Positions 1 to 10,500 of a DNA stretch of 38,407 nucleotides are shown here, one piece after another (position 1 is the first letter of the stretch; each line of letters opens with the position of its first letter). The position numbers and the translations under genes are program-made. The stretch covers positions 1-38,407 of the forward strand of contig JAQTHT010000013.1 in assembly GCA_029433265.1 (NCBI GenBank). Reading direction: 5' to 3'. This DNA comes from Leuconostocaceae bacterium ESL0958. Its GTDB lineage: Bacteria > Bacillota > Bacilli > Lactobacillales > Lactobacillaceae. The notes under the pieces are model-generated. The model made no database searches. It was not told the DNA's origin and saw only the letters and a program-made list of their open reading frames with translations.

Positions 1-35
1 CTGTACTTTATATGCTTTTGAAAATTTCGTCATAA

Positions 36-69
36 GAAAAACCCCGAAAGTTTATGCAACTTTCGGGGT
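36..69 (-). terminator. Rho-independent terminator of the gluconate permease gene
   Basis: A perfect 11-bp inverted repeat (41-51 with 59-69, loop of 7) is followed on the minus strand by a T-rich tract (plus-strand A run at 37-41). It lies 38 bases beyond the minus-strand permease stop codon. There is no T run on the plus side, so it acts for the minus strand only. Confidence 0.85.
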
Positions 70-106
70 ACAGGTCATTGCGGGCTTTTATTTTTTGCAG
101 AACAGT

Positions 107-1441
107 TTAGGCTGCTGCATGAACAGCAGTGAAGCCCATGGCCAACAAGACTATGACCGCGAAAGCGACCAAGGCGGTGACAATCGTGGCCAGTGTCCAA
201 GTTTTAAAAACGGTTGTTAGGTCTAAGTCCAAGTACTGCTTGAACAGCCAGAAGCCTGGATCATTGACGTGTGAACCAAAGATACTGCCTGCGCCTACGC
301 TCAGCAAGACCAAAGTGCTGGGATAGGGTAGACCGGCAATCATCGGGCTGACAATGCCGGCTGAGGTGATAGCGGCGACGGTACTGGTCCCGAGGGTAAC
401 CCGGAGAAAGGCGGCTGTCACAAAGCCCACCAGCAGCGGTGACAGATGTACTTGGGCGGCAAAGGTTGAGATGGTTTCTGTCACGCCAGAATTGCTGAGA
501 ACCTGTTTCAGGCCCCCGGCCGCCCCGTTAATTAAGAGGACACCGGCAATACCCGCCAGGGATTTGGACATCAAGTTGGACAGGTCGGTCATTTTTTCGC
601 CTTGCTTGAGGCCCAGTAGGACCATGGCTGCCAACAGCGTGATTAAAAGGGCGATGACCGGGTTGCTAACGAGGCTAAGGAGCCAGACCAAGGGTGGCCA
701 GTGGACGCTTTTAGTGAACAAAGCGGGCAGCGTAATTAGTAGCACTGGTAGCAGCAGCAACAGGAAGGCCTGGTAAAAGGGGACCGGAGTCTGCTGCTTT
801 TCCTGGGGCAAGCTGGCGGCGGCGGTCACCTGATCGAGTGCCCGATGATAGCGGACCTTGGTTAGTAAAATGCCCCCGGCAACACTGGCAGGAAAGGCAA
901 CGACTAGGCCGAGTAGGACCACGGCAGCGCTATTACTATGAAGTTCGTTAATCAGCGCGATCGGACCGGGCTGAGGGGGAAAGAGACTGTGTACCGTTAA
1001 AATGCCAATTCCTGCTGGTAGGGCCAGCCAGATGGCTGGTAGTTTCATCTTTTTCGCCGTGGTGATGGTGATTGGGATGAGTAAAATAAAGGCGATGTCA
1101 AAGAAAAGGGAAAAACTGATGGCCCAACCAGCAATCAGGACGGCCCACTGGGCCCCGCGGACACCACATTTTTTCGTTAAGGTCTCCGCAATGACCTGTG
1201 CAGCGCCTGAGTGTTCAAACAAAGCGCCCAGCATGGCGCCCAGGCCCAGGACGAGGGAGAGCTCGCCCAGCAGTTGGCCAATACCACCGATAACGGCATT
1301 ACTAACAACATCTGGTTTTTGTCCTAACGCGAGGCCAATGCCTAAGGATACGGTTAGAATCGATAAAAATGGGTCTAGTTTGTATTTTGTGATGGCTGCA
1401 ATCAGGGCAGTAATGCCCAGCAGCACGATGATGATTTGCAT
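107..1441 (-). CDS. gntP: Gluconate:H+ symporter, GntP family
   Basis: This is a 444-residue integral membrane protein of the GntP family, predicted to import gluconate or a related sugar acid with protons. The hydrophobic profile gives roughly 12 to 14 membrane segments. The C-terminal half carries family-typical stretches such as TLGTSTVAAITSAG and SHVNDPGFWLF. The length matches the usual 440-450 residues. The reading frame stays open upstream to 1783, but the start at 1441 is preferred: AAAGGAGCT sits 6 bases upstream, the protein then begins directly with a membrane segment, and a good promoter lies at 1467-1495. No gluconate kinase or GntR-type regulator is visible nearby, so the exact substrate is inferred from the family only. 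Confidence 0.9.
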   Translation of the reverse strand: MQIIIVLLGITALIAAITKYKLDPFLSILTVSLGIGLALGQKPDVVSNAVIGGIGQLLGELSLVLGLGAMLGALFEHSGAAQVIAETLTKKCGVRGAQWAVLIAGWAISFSLFFDIAFILLIPITITTAKKMKLPAIWLALPAGIGILTVHSLFPPQPGPIALINELHSNSAAVVLLGLVVAFPASVAGGILLTKVRYHRALDQVTAAASLPQEKQQTPVPFYQAFLLLLLPVLLITLPALFTKSVHWPPLVWLLSLVSNPVIALLITLLAAMVLLGLKQGEKMTDLSNLMSKSLAGIAGVLLINGAAGGLKQVLSNSGVTETISTFAAQVHLSPLLVGFVTAAFLRVTLGTSTVAAITSAGIVSPMIAGLPYPSTLVLLSVGAGSIFGSHVNDPGFWLFKQYLDLDLTTVFKTWTLATIVTALVAFAVIVLLAMGFTAVHAAA

Positions 1442-1466
1442 GTATTCAGCTCCTTTATCAATACTA

Positions 1467-1495
1467 AGCATAAGGGCTTCGTTAGAAATCGTCAA
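1467..1495 (-). promoter_or_regulatory. Sigma-A-type promoter of the gluconate permease
   Basis: On the minus strand a -35 TTGACG (1490-1495) and a -10 TATGCT (1467-1472) are separated by exactly 17 bases. The -10 lies 25 bases upstream of the chosen start codon. Confidence 0.65.
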
Positions 1496-1607
1496 TAAAC
1501 AGGGGGAATAAAGCGTTAATTGGTCTATGATTGCTAGCGAAAAAACAGCGAGGACTGGTTCAAAATTTGTTAAGTTAAGAAGGAAAACTTTTTCAGAGGA
1601 GTCAGTG

Positions 1608-2579
1608 ATGAAGAAAATTGATGGACACTTGCACTTGGTGCAGCAAATTGCTGGGTTAAATGGCAAGGGCCGACTGAATGCGCTGGGAGACGGCCAAGCG
1701 ATTTGGGATGACGGGACCAAGATCCAATTAATCCCAACTGCTGCTGGCGAGCAATCCTTTACGGCGGAGGGGGCCTGGCCCATCTTACAGGCAGCCGGCG
1801 TCGAAAAGGCGGTGCTCCTGCAGGGTTCGCTAAACGGCTATCAAAATTACTACAGCTACCAGATGATCAAGCGCTATCCAGAACGTTTTATCGGGGCTTT
1901 TGCGGTCGATCCCTTTGCCGACAATGCCATGGCGATTGTCCGCCGGCACGTGGAGACGCTTGGCTTTCGGGCTATTAAATTCGAAATTTCAGCTGGTGGG
2001 GGCCTGCATGGCTATCACGCACCCTTCCACTTGGATGTCGATCCAGCAGTGGGTAAAATTTTTCACTACCTGGCCGACTATCCTGGCTTTACGGTAACTG
2101 TGGACTATGGGGCGGCGGACCAAATTTCCCATCAGCCGGAGGCAATTGCTAATTTGGCAGCCCGCTATCCGGCCTTGGACTTTGTCGTCTGCCATCTGTC
2201 TTTCCCAGCGGTCGCCCACTTGGACCGACTGCGGCAGGAACTGACCTGCTTTGCGCCGCATGAAAATATTTACACGGATTTGTCAGCCATCCAAGACATT
2301 TTGGGGGAAACTGATTTTCCCTATCCCCGTAGTCAAGCAGTCCTGCGCTTAGCCAAGGATATACTGGGGGCCGACCGGCTAATTTGGGGCAGTGATGCGC
2401 CCTGGTCGGCGACCTTCAATGACTACGGCCAGTTAGCAACCTGGCTAGAAGCGAGTCAAATGCTTTCCAGGGCAGAATTAGCTGCTGTGCTTCATGATAA
2501 TGCGGACCGGGTCTACTTTAAACCGAGTGCACTAGCAGCTGCTCAAGCAGCCCAGGACCCAGTAGTAGAAGGAGAATAA
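1608..2579 (+). CDS. Amidohydrolase-family metal-dependent hydrolase (TIM barrel)
   Basis: This 323-residue protein belongs to the amidohydrolase 2 group of metal-dependent hydrolases and decarboxylases. What can be seen: an N-terminal metal-binding HxH pair (H7 and H9 in DGHLHL), a lysine-containing strand (RAIKFEIS), a histidine in VVCHLSF, and the C-terminal WGSDAPW motif that supplies the catalytic aspartate. The substrate cannot be read from sequence; relatives act on ring carboxylates, lactones or amides. The frame is open upstream to 1527, but the ATG at 1608 has AGAGGAG about 7 bases upstream and starts right at the first barrel strand. The stop is one base before the next gene, so the two are probably co-transcribed. 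No convincing promoter was identified in 1496-1607. Confidence 0.85.
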   Translation: MKKIDGHLHLVQQIAGLNGKGRLNALGDGQAIWDDGTKIQLIPTAAGEQSFTAEGAWPILQAAGVEKAVLLQGSLNGYQNYYSYQMIKRYPERFIGAFAVDPFADNAMAIVRRHVETLGFRAIKFEISAGGGLHGYHAPFHLDVDPAVGKIFHYLADYPGFTVTVDYGAADQISHQPEAIANLAARYPALDFVVCHLSFPAVAHLDRLRQELTCFAPHENIYTDLSAIQDILGETDFPYPRSQAVLRLAKDILGADRLIWGSDAPWSATFNDYGQLATWLEASQMLSRAELAAVLHDNADRVYFKPSALAAAQAAQDPVVEGE

Positions 2580-2580
2580 G

Positions 2581-3153
2581 ATGTCTATTGTAGAGGAAAT
2601 TAAGGCGGACCCCGCCAACGCAGCCTTTACCAAGGCAGGTTGGACACCCGTATTACACTGTCCGTCGACGGCTAAAATTTTAATTATTGGCCAGGCACCG
2701 GGCTGGCGGGTACAGGAATCTGGGCAAATGTGGGCGGATGCTTCGGGCGACCGGCTGAGGACTTGGCTGGGCGTTGACCGGGCTACTTTTTACGATAGTG
2801 GGGCTTTTGCCCTGTTACCGATGGATTTTTACTACCCAGGTAAGGCAAAATCGGGCGATGTTGGACCGCGGAGGGGCATTGCGGAACGCTGGCATCCCAA
2901 AATTTTGGCCACCATGCCTGATTTGGAACTGATTATTTTAGTCGGTTCCTACGCCCAACATTATTACCTGCACGAAAAGGCCTCGGCAACGCTGACTGAA
3001 ACGGTTGCCCACTACCAGGACTACTTGCCCAAATATTGGCCTTTAGTCCATCCTTCTGCCCGGAACAATATTTGGCTATCAAAAAATGCTTGGTTTGAAA
3101 GCCAGGTGCTGCCTGCCCTGCAAAAAAAGGTTGCCACCATTTTACAACAGTAA
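2581..3153 (+). CDS. Uracil-DNA glycosylase superfamily protein
   Basis: This 190-residue cytosolic protein is a member of the uracil-DNA glycosylase superfamily. GQAPG (37-41) matches the N-terminal catalytic-loop motif, LVGSYAQ (120-126) the central strand, and HPSARNN (157-163) followed by WLSKNAWF the C-terminal DNA-intercalation loop motif. Members of this compact subgroup are usually annotated only as family proteins. Removal of uracil or another damaged base from DNA is inferred, not proven, because the polar residue that activates water in classical Ung is replaced in this lineage. The start at 2581 is fixed by GAAGGAG at the end of the preceding gene and a one-base gap, implying translational coupling with the amidohydrolase. 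Confidence 0.8.
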   Translation: MSIVEEIKADPANAAFTKAGWTPVLHCPSTAKILIIGQAPGWRVQESGQMWADASGDRLRTWLGVDRATFYDSGAFALLPMDFYYPGKAKSGDVGPRRGIAERWHPKILATMPDLELIILVGSYAQHYYLHEKASATLTETVAHYQDYLPKYWPLVHPSARNNIWLSKNAWFESQVLPALQKKVATILQQ

Positions 3154-3155
3154 GC

Positions 3156-3185
3156 AAAAAGCCTGACCGTCGTCAGGCTTTTTTT
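3156..3185. terminator. Bidirectional Rho-independent terminator
   Basis: The stem GCCTGAC (3161-3167) with GTCAGGC (3172-3178) is flanked by an A run on the left and a T run on the right. It therefore terminates both the plus-strand glycosylase gene and the convergent minus-strand transporter. It overlaps the last codons of the latter (stop at 3184-3186). Confidence 0.9.
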
Positions 3186-4281
3186 AGTGGAGGAACCAGT
3201 AGGTCAGGCTGGTAAAGATCAGGAGGAAGAGCAGGTTCCAGCTGGTAAAGCTTTTCAGAAAGGGCAGGATCTCTGCTGGCCTGGCAGCCTGGAAGCTGCG
3301 AAAGGCGAGGAGATTGGCTAGTGAGGCCAGCAGGCTGCCGAACCCGCCAACAGAAGCGCCCAGGTAGAGGGCGGTCGTGGGCAGGCCTGCAGACTGGAGC
3401 AAAATGGTTGTCGGCACATTGGAAAGGACCTGGCTGAGGCCCACGCTGGCCAAAAAACTGGCCGGCTGTCCCTGTAAAGTGGCGATGCCCTGCTGAACGA
3501 AGGACCACTGGCTGCAGTAGGCGACCAAAACAAAGAAGTTCAAAAAAGTGAGCAGAATCCCATAGTCCAAAGTGGCGAAAAGTCTAGGACGCCAATAGCC
3601 GACGACCAGGATAACGAGTAACAGGGCCAGCCAGAGTGCTAGCAGCTGGAGTAAAGCGGCGATGGCAATCAGGGTCGTTACTAGGAGGGATAGTCCCTGT
3701 TTTTTGTTCAAGGAAATTGATACTGCTGCCAGTGCGGGTGTGGCTGCCTTTGGAATCAGCCACAGGCCGGCGGACAAGCTCAGCAGCCCGAGTAGCAGTA
3801 ACCAGAGCATGCTCGGCCAGGCCTGTTGGAGCGTGAGACTGCCGGTTTGAAACAAAAAAAGGTTTTGCGGATTACCAAAAGGCGACAGTGCAGAGCCCAG
3901 GTTGGCCGCTAGGGTCACGAAGGTAACCGTACGAATCGCAGGTAACTGGCCTTTCTCGGCCATGGTGAGCACAATCGGCACCATGGTGAGAATGGCAATG
4001 TCATTGGTGACCAACATGGCCCCCAAAAAGCTGGCCGCGATGGCTAGTGCAAAAAGTTGTCGGCTGTGCTGACTGTGATTAATTAACCAGTGGGCTACCG
4101 CCGTCAGTAACTGCCAGGACTGGTAGAGTTGGACTAAAAGAAGTAGGGTGGCCAGGGCCAGGATGGTGGGCCAATTAACGGCCGTCAAGGCTACCTGCTG
4201 ACTGGCCAGGAGGTAGCAAGAGAGCAGACTCGCCATCAGGAGGAGCCAGTGCGCTTTGGCAAATTGAACTGTTTTTTTCAT
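3184..4281 (-). CDS. SLC13/ArsB/CitM-type ion transporter
   Basis: This 365-residue membrane protein has about 10 to 11 hydrophobic segments. It belongs to the ion-transporter superfamily that includes ArsB, NhaD and divalent-anion/sodium symporters. The two pseudo-symmetric substrate loops are visible: TNDIAILTMVP (92-102) with SPFGNPQN (133-140) in the first half, and SNVPTT (287-292) in the second. The protein is short for the family (usually 400 or more) but both halves are present. The substrate (arsenite, dicarboxylate or another anion) cannot be told; there is no arsR or arsC nearby. The start is supported by AAAGGATC just upstream. A hairpin in its leader at 4304-4327 is noted separately. 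Confidence 0.8.
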   Translation of the reverse strand: MKKTVQFAKAHWLLLMASLLSCYLLASQQVALTAVNWPTILALATLLLLVQLYQSWQLLTAVAHWLINHSQHSRQLFALAIAASFLGAMLVTNDIAILTMVPIVLTMAEKGQLPAIRTVTFVTLAANLGSALSPFGNPQNLFLFQTGSLTLQQAWPSMLWLLLLGLLSLSAGLWLIPKAATPALAAVSISLNKKQGLSLLVTTLIAIAALLQLLALWLALLLVILVVGYWRPRLFATLDYGILLTFLNFFVLVAYCSQWSFVQQGIATLQGQPASFLASVGLSQVLSNVPTTILLQSAGLPTTALYLGASVGGFGSLLASLANLLAFRSFQAARPAEILPFLKSFTSWNLLFLLIFTSLTYWFLH

Positions 4282-4303
4282 GATCCTTTTAGTTTACCGG
4301 AAT

Positions 4304-4327
4304 GCCGGGACTAGGGCCAGTGCCGGC
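4304..4327 (-). other. Leader hairpin of the SLC13-type transporter gene
   Basis: GCCGG (4304-4308) pairs with CCGGC (4323-4327), and inside it ACT (4310-4312) pairs with AGT (4319-4321) across a G-G mismatch. It lies 23 bases upstream of the minus-strand start codon and has no T run. It could stabilise the mRNA or affect translation; the function is unknown. Confidence 0.4.
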
Positions 4328-4482
4328 AAGTGAATTTTTTCTATAATTTTGGAGGTCTGACAAGGGGCTCGCAATAAGTCTAATATTACAAAATGAAATA
4401 AAAATGACTTATAGTCTTGATAACATGCTATCTGAAGCGTTTTTTCATGGTAAAAGTGGAAACTGGTCTAGTCGCAAATTTG

Positions 4483-4511
4483 TTGTGAACACTTTAGGAA
4501 AGTGCTAGAAT
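4483..4511 (+). promoter_or_regulatory. Promoter of the giant adhesin gene, with palindromic spacer
   Basis: A -35 TTGTGA (4483-4488) and a -10 TAGAAT (4506-4511) are separated by 17 bases. The spacer contains the inverted repeat CACTTT-agg-AAAGTG (4490-4504), which could be an operator. The start codon follows about 34 bases after the -10. Confidence 0.65.
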
Positions 4512-4544
4512 GTTAAATGAAATTAAGAAATGAGGTGGATTGAT

Positions 4545-7500
4545 TTGGATAATCAGAATCATAATTTGGTGACGAACCGAAAAGAACACTACAAGATGTA
4601 TAAGGCCGGCAAGTCCTGGCTCTTTGCTTCCATTGTGGTGGCTTCTTTGGGAATGGGTGGTGCCGCCCTTAGTCAACGTGTCAGCGCTGACAGTGAACCA
4701 CAGCAAAGCCAGTCGACGAGCAAGACGACTGCTAGCCAGGCGGACAGTCAGAACGGGGCTAATGCAAACAAGTCCGCTGACAGTCAGCAGACGACGAGCC
4801 AAGGTCAGACGACTAAGGCGGCTGATAACAGTCAGAATCAAGCAACTGATTCAAGTAAGACGGATAGTACAAGTCAAAAGCAGGAGAGCGCTGGTCAAAG
4901 TGGGTTGACCAACCGCGAAGGCGATGACAGTACTGCCAACAGTCAAGCCCAAAAGTCGACTGATAACAATGGTCAAAAGGCCACAGACAGTGACAGTCAA
5001 AAGTCTACGGACAATGATGGTCAAAAGGCTACTGACAACACTGATAACAAGGACCAGAAGTCTACGGACAGCGCCAACCAGCAGTCTAGTGATAGCAAGA
5101 CGGCGAATGTCTCACCACAACGTGATTTTGAAAAGGATCGTCAAAAGTTTAACGACGATATTGCCCAAAACAAGCCGATTACGACGCCAACTTCCAATAC
5201 GGTGGATACCCCTGATCAAGTAAAAAACATTGACCAGTACAAGGAAGAGGCCCAGAAGAACAATACGCTGGCCACTGCTAACGACTACGCCAGCTTCCAG
5301 AAGGCCTGGGCAGACAGCAAGGTCAACTACATTGATGTGCAAAACGACTTCTCTGCTGACAGTGCGATGACTGCTCGCCCAGCCAATGCTTCGATTATTG
5401 TCAATGGAAATGGCCACACCATTGATATGAAGAATTACAACCTGCGGATGGGCGCCATGAACAAGGACAACCAAAATGTGACCTTGTCCAACATTAACTT
5501 CCAGGAAGGCCAACCGGGTGACGATGCGGAAGGGTTAACTTTCCTGTACGGCGGTGACTCTAGTCGCCTATCCATCAACATCGATAACTTTTCCTTGCAA
5601 CCTAGCTCCAATAAGATGAACCCTGTTCGTCTGGCCTTCGCCAACGATGCGAAGATTACCTTCTCTGGGAACAATAACATTTCCAACGCCAACGAAATTA
5701 CCCGTGGTGTAACTTCCATTAATATTGCCGATGGGGCCAAGTTGCACGTACAGCGGACGAGTAACGATTACAAGAACTCGATGTTCTACTTTAATCGCCA
5801 CCCTGGTCAGACAGCTACTGGTTACGGTAATAACTTGAACGTCGGCGATGGCGCAGATTTGAGTTTTAAGCTCTACGGTAACAATAATGGTGACTATGCC
5901 GCCGTCTATGACAACATTGACAACGTGACGGTTGGAGACAACGTCAGATGGGAACAGTCTGGTTTCCAGTATGTCTTGAACGGTACCCAGGGTTCTAAGG
6001 GCGATGCCAAGTTTATCTTTGGGCAGAGTCTCTACCTGAATGCGCCAAAGACGACCCAGCCTAATGCCATTAAGCTGACGGGTACTCAGTACGTTGAATT
6101 TAACGCCAACACTGATTTGACCATTAATCAGTGGGTGGCCGGTAACATCATTTCGACGGGCGGTTCTGGTTCGAGTGTTCGCTTTATTTCACCTAAGGCC
6201 TTGCACTTGACTACTTCCGATGGTACTGGCAAGCCAATGGCCAACGGTGCCGGTGTGATTGGCGGTGCCGGCACGGTGCAGATTAACAACTCCAAGTTGG
6301 TTTCCTGGAACGGAACCAACACGTCTGATCAAAATGTTGATGGGGATTCTAGCGAAGAATTCTACAACATGACGATTAAGGGCGGCGCCGATTACATTTC
6401 CCACGGTGGGGAAGAAGTCACAAAGGCTAACTCTTTGCTGATTAAGGCTGGTACGCGGGAAATCCAAACTCGTGAAGCCTCCAAGCGCAATGTCTATGTC
6501 CAGTATAAGGATCAGTACGGCAACATCATCGCTAACAAGGATGGTCAAAAGATCTTTACTGCACCTTTGCCTGATAAACCGTTCATTGGAATGTTCGTAC
6601 CATTGAAGACCCAGGCTTTGGTCAATACGAATATGCCGGAAAATTACAAGTGGGCCTTGGATGGGGAAGTACCTGCCAGCGCCAAGAAGGATAAGCAGTC
6701 TGGCGGTGACCCTTCCGATACCCACGATGATGGGGATGCAACGGGTCAAGCCTACGTTGGTATTTTGCCAACCGGCCGTGACAACACCTACACCATCTAT
6801 GTCTATGGTCAGGATGAAGCAGTCCCTTACGTCTACGTAGATCAAAATGGCAATGAAATCCAACCAAAGACGGTTAGTCAACAGGCACCTGTAACGGCCA
6901 ACTACGGCAATGTGATTGATTGGACTGATAACTACTACAAGACCACGACCATGCCGGAAAACTGCCAGTATGATCAGAAGGCCAACCAGCCTAAGACGAT
7001 GACGGTGGGGACCGACAACCCAATCACCAAGATTTACGTGCAAAATAGTAAATCCGTGAAGGTTACCAGTCAGGCCCAAAAGGACTTTGATAACGCAGCG
7101 ACGGAACAGATTGCACAAATCAAGCAGTCTAAGAATCTCAGTCAGACTGACCAGCAAAACTATGTGGACCAAATCCAAAAGACTTTGCAGCCTCAGTATG
7201 ACCAGCAGATTCAGGCAGCCAGTGGGGATGACCAAAACAAGGTAGCAACCAAGGGGCAAACGGCCATCAACAAGGTTCGTGCGCAAGCTCAGTTGGCAGA
7301 CGCCCAAAAGGCGGCGGACCAACATACGGCTAACAACAACCAGAGCATCGACCAAGATGCAGCCAAGCAGGCCAACCAAGCCATTAGCCAAGCCGCACAA
7401 GCTGCAATTAACAGCGATGATACGGATAGCGTTGATAAGGTTGATCAAGCCCTGAACAATGCTAAGAATAAGTTCACGGCGAACCAAAATGTCAACGATC

Positions 7501-10500
7501 ATGCCCAAGAGGCCATTGACCGGGTCAACCAACAGCAGAACTTGTCCAATGATGATCGGGCCAAGGCTGTTCAAACCATTCAGCAGCAACAGCGCCAGGC
7601 CAACCAGACGATTCAATCCGAAAACAATTCGGATCAACTGGCGGCTGATCAACAGGCAGCCAACACCAATATTGACCGGACGCGGGCCAAGGCTGAATTA
7701 GCCGACCAGGCAGCCCAAGCCAAGCAAGCAGTTGCCAAGCAGGCGGCTAGTCAAAACATTGATGTTGCGGCCACGAACAAAAAGATTGACCAAGCACAAG
7801 CTGCTGGCGACCAAGCCATCGATCAAGCAGATGACCAGCATATTGATGGGCAACGGGACCAGGCAGCTCAACAGATGCAACAAGTGGTGGCCAACCCAAC
7901 TACGAAGGGTGACCCAGCTGATCAAGCAGCAGCGAAGAAGGCTGTTGAGCAGCAAGCACAGCAGTCCAATGATGCCTTGAACAAGATGGCGCACTTGACG
8001 CCAGAACAGAAGGCTGATTACCAGCAAAAGGTAGCGGCAGACAAGGCGGCTGCTGACAAGCAGTTGGATGGTGACAGTGATGCTGACAGCTTGAGCCAAC
8101 ACCGTGATGCAGCTTTGCAACAGTTGCAAAAGGACCAAGCACAGGCCCAATTGCAAGATGCAACGAATGCTGCCAAGAGCGATGTTGATCAAATGAAGCA
8201 GGGTATCGACCAAGATGCTGCTAAGCAGCAATTAGATGCACAAAATGCAGCTGGCCAAAAGGCTATTGGTCAAGCACAGTCCAGTGCAGCTGTTCAACAA
8301 CAGGCCCAACAAGCAACGGATCAAATCGCTGCTGATAAGGCCTTGGATGCTGCAGCTGACCAAAGTTTGGCTGCTATCAATGCCCAACAACCATTAGCAA
8401 ACGACAAGAAGCAAGCAGCAGTGGCTGCTGTTAAGCAGCACCAAAACGAAGCCAAGCAAAACGTTCAAAAGGCCACGAACAGCCAAGACGTTGCCGCGGC
8501 TAAGACTGCTGGTTTGCAAAACATGAACCAGGACGTGTCCGCCGCACAATTGAACAGTGCCAAGGAAGACGCTAAGAACCGTCTGCTAGCTCACGCTGGT
8601 CAAACCAAGGCAGCCATCAAGCAAATTCCAAACACGAATAAAGACTACGATGGCCAAGTTGACCAAGCAGCCCAGAATGGGGACCAACACAACGGTGGGA
8701 CCAAGGGCATCGATCAAGCAAAGGATTTGAATGCTGTTAACCAGGCATTGAACAATGGCCAAACGGCTGTTGACCAAGTCAAGGCACAAGCCCAAGCGGA
8801 TGGTAAGCAAAACTTGGCCGATGCAAAGGCAGCCAACAAGGCGCAATTGGACCAAGCCGCTCAACAGGCAAAGAGCAGCATTGCCCAGCAGGGTGCTTTG
8901 TCTGACGGTGACCGCCAAGCCTTCCAGAAGCAAGTAGATGAAGCTAACCAAGCTGCTAAGGATCAGATTGACCAGGATAACAGCAAGGACCAGATGGACA
9001 AGGACTACCGTGCTGGTGGTCAAAACATCAACCAGGCAGTTCAGGATGCCCAACTTGCTGGTGCTAAAAACGATGCCAAGAATCGTTTGCAGGCTTATGG
9101 GTCAGATCGTAAGCAAACGCTTGCCAACATTAAGAATGTCGACCCAGCAGACTTGGCAAAGGCCCAAGCAGCCATTGATCAAGACGTGACGAATGGCCAG
9201 GGTGCTATCGACCGTCAGAATGATGCTGCGGGTATCAACCAGTCCCTGCAAGATGGTCAGCATGCCGTTGACAATGTCAACGTGAGTGATGAAAATCAAG
9301 CAGCACAACGGTCAGCTATCGCTGCGGTCAACCAAGCCGCTCAACAGGCTAGCCAAGCGGTTAATCAATTGAACCCAATGGCTGAAGCCGATAAGCAGAA
9401 GGAAAAGAATCAGATTCAGGCGGATGCTGGTCAGGCTATTCAACAGATTCAAGCCGCTGGCAACGACCAGAATAAGATGAACCAGGCCAAGGACCAAGGC
9501 ATCCAAAAGATTCAATCCGATGTCAAGGCCGCCACAAACAACAACCAGGATCAAGGTGCTTTGTCTGCAGCTGCTAAGCAGGCCAACCAAGAAATTGGTA
9601 GCCAACCAGGCATTGACAAGGACAAGGCCCAATCTGCAGTTGAAAAGGTTCGCCAAGATGCACAGGCTAAGATTGATGATGCCAACCGCCGGGGTGATAC
9701 GGCAGCTGCGCAACAAGCACTGAAGGAAGCCCAAGTTAAAATTGCGGCCGACGAAGCGTTGGATGATGCCGCCAGTCACGATCTGCAGACTATTGACCAG
9801 CAACCAAACTTGACGCCTGCTGAAAAGCAAGCGCGTCAGAATGCGGTTCGTCAACGTCAAGAAGCTGCTAAGGATGACATCTTCAAGGCGAAGAACCCAG
9901 AACAAGCTTTGGCGGTGAAGGCAGCAGTTCGCTCCGACTTGAACCACATGGCTAGTCAGGCCCAAGTGGAAGATGCTAAGCGTGATGCCAATGCTCGTTT
10001 GGATGCCCATGAAGCACAGGTTGATGCTGCTATTGATAACTTGCCAGCAAGTGCTGACAAGGCTGCGCTCAAGCAGTCAGTTGCAGCAGCTAAGCAGGAG
10101 GCACAGGCAAACGTGAACAAGGCTGATAATCTCAACGATGTCAACCAGGCCTTCACGGATGGCGTTGCCAAGATGGATCAAGTCAAGGCGCAGGGAGCTG
10201 ATCAAAGTCAGCAACCTTTGTCAGATCGCAAACAGGCTGCTAACCAAGAGCTGGATCAAGCTGCCCAAGCGGCTGCTCAACGGATTGACAGCTTGCAACC
10301 ATTGTCCGCTGCGGACAAGCAAGCAGCAAAGGCTGCGGTCCAACAAGCCGCAGGTGCTGCTAAACAAGCGGTTAACCAAGCAGCTGATGGTGCGGCTACC
10401 GACCAAGCTTTGCAGAATGGTTTGGCTCAGGTGGCTACTGGCGTGAAGGACGCCCAGCTGACGAATGCGAAGACGGATGCTAAGAACCGTTTGGCTGCCT

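Noticed and set aside
1-35. Possible gene fragments at the left edge: a minus-strand ATG at 31-33 and a plus-strand frame ending in TAA at 33-35
   Set aside because: Too little sequence, and no ribosome-binding site for the minus ATG; neither reading can be supported.
1442-1783. N-terminal extension of the gluconate permease to 1783
   Set aside because: It would overlap the divergent amidohydrolase and its own promoter; the start at 1441 has a good ribosome-binding site and matches family length.
4374-4412. ATAAGTC/GACTTAT inverted repeat as a terminator
   Set aside because: The 25-base AT-rich loop and the lack of a following T run make a terminator unlikely; kept only as a possible regulatory repeat.
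6189-7652. Long open frames on the minus strand inside the adhesin gene, such as this 487-codon one and another at 12159-13214
   Set aside because: They are rich in Leu, Ile, Val and Gly because they mirror the Asn/Gln/Asp/Ala codons of the repeats, have no ribosome-binding sites and resemble no family. They are shadows of biased codon use.
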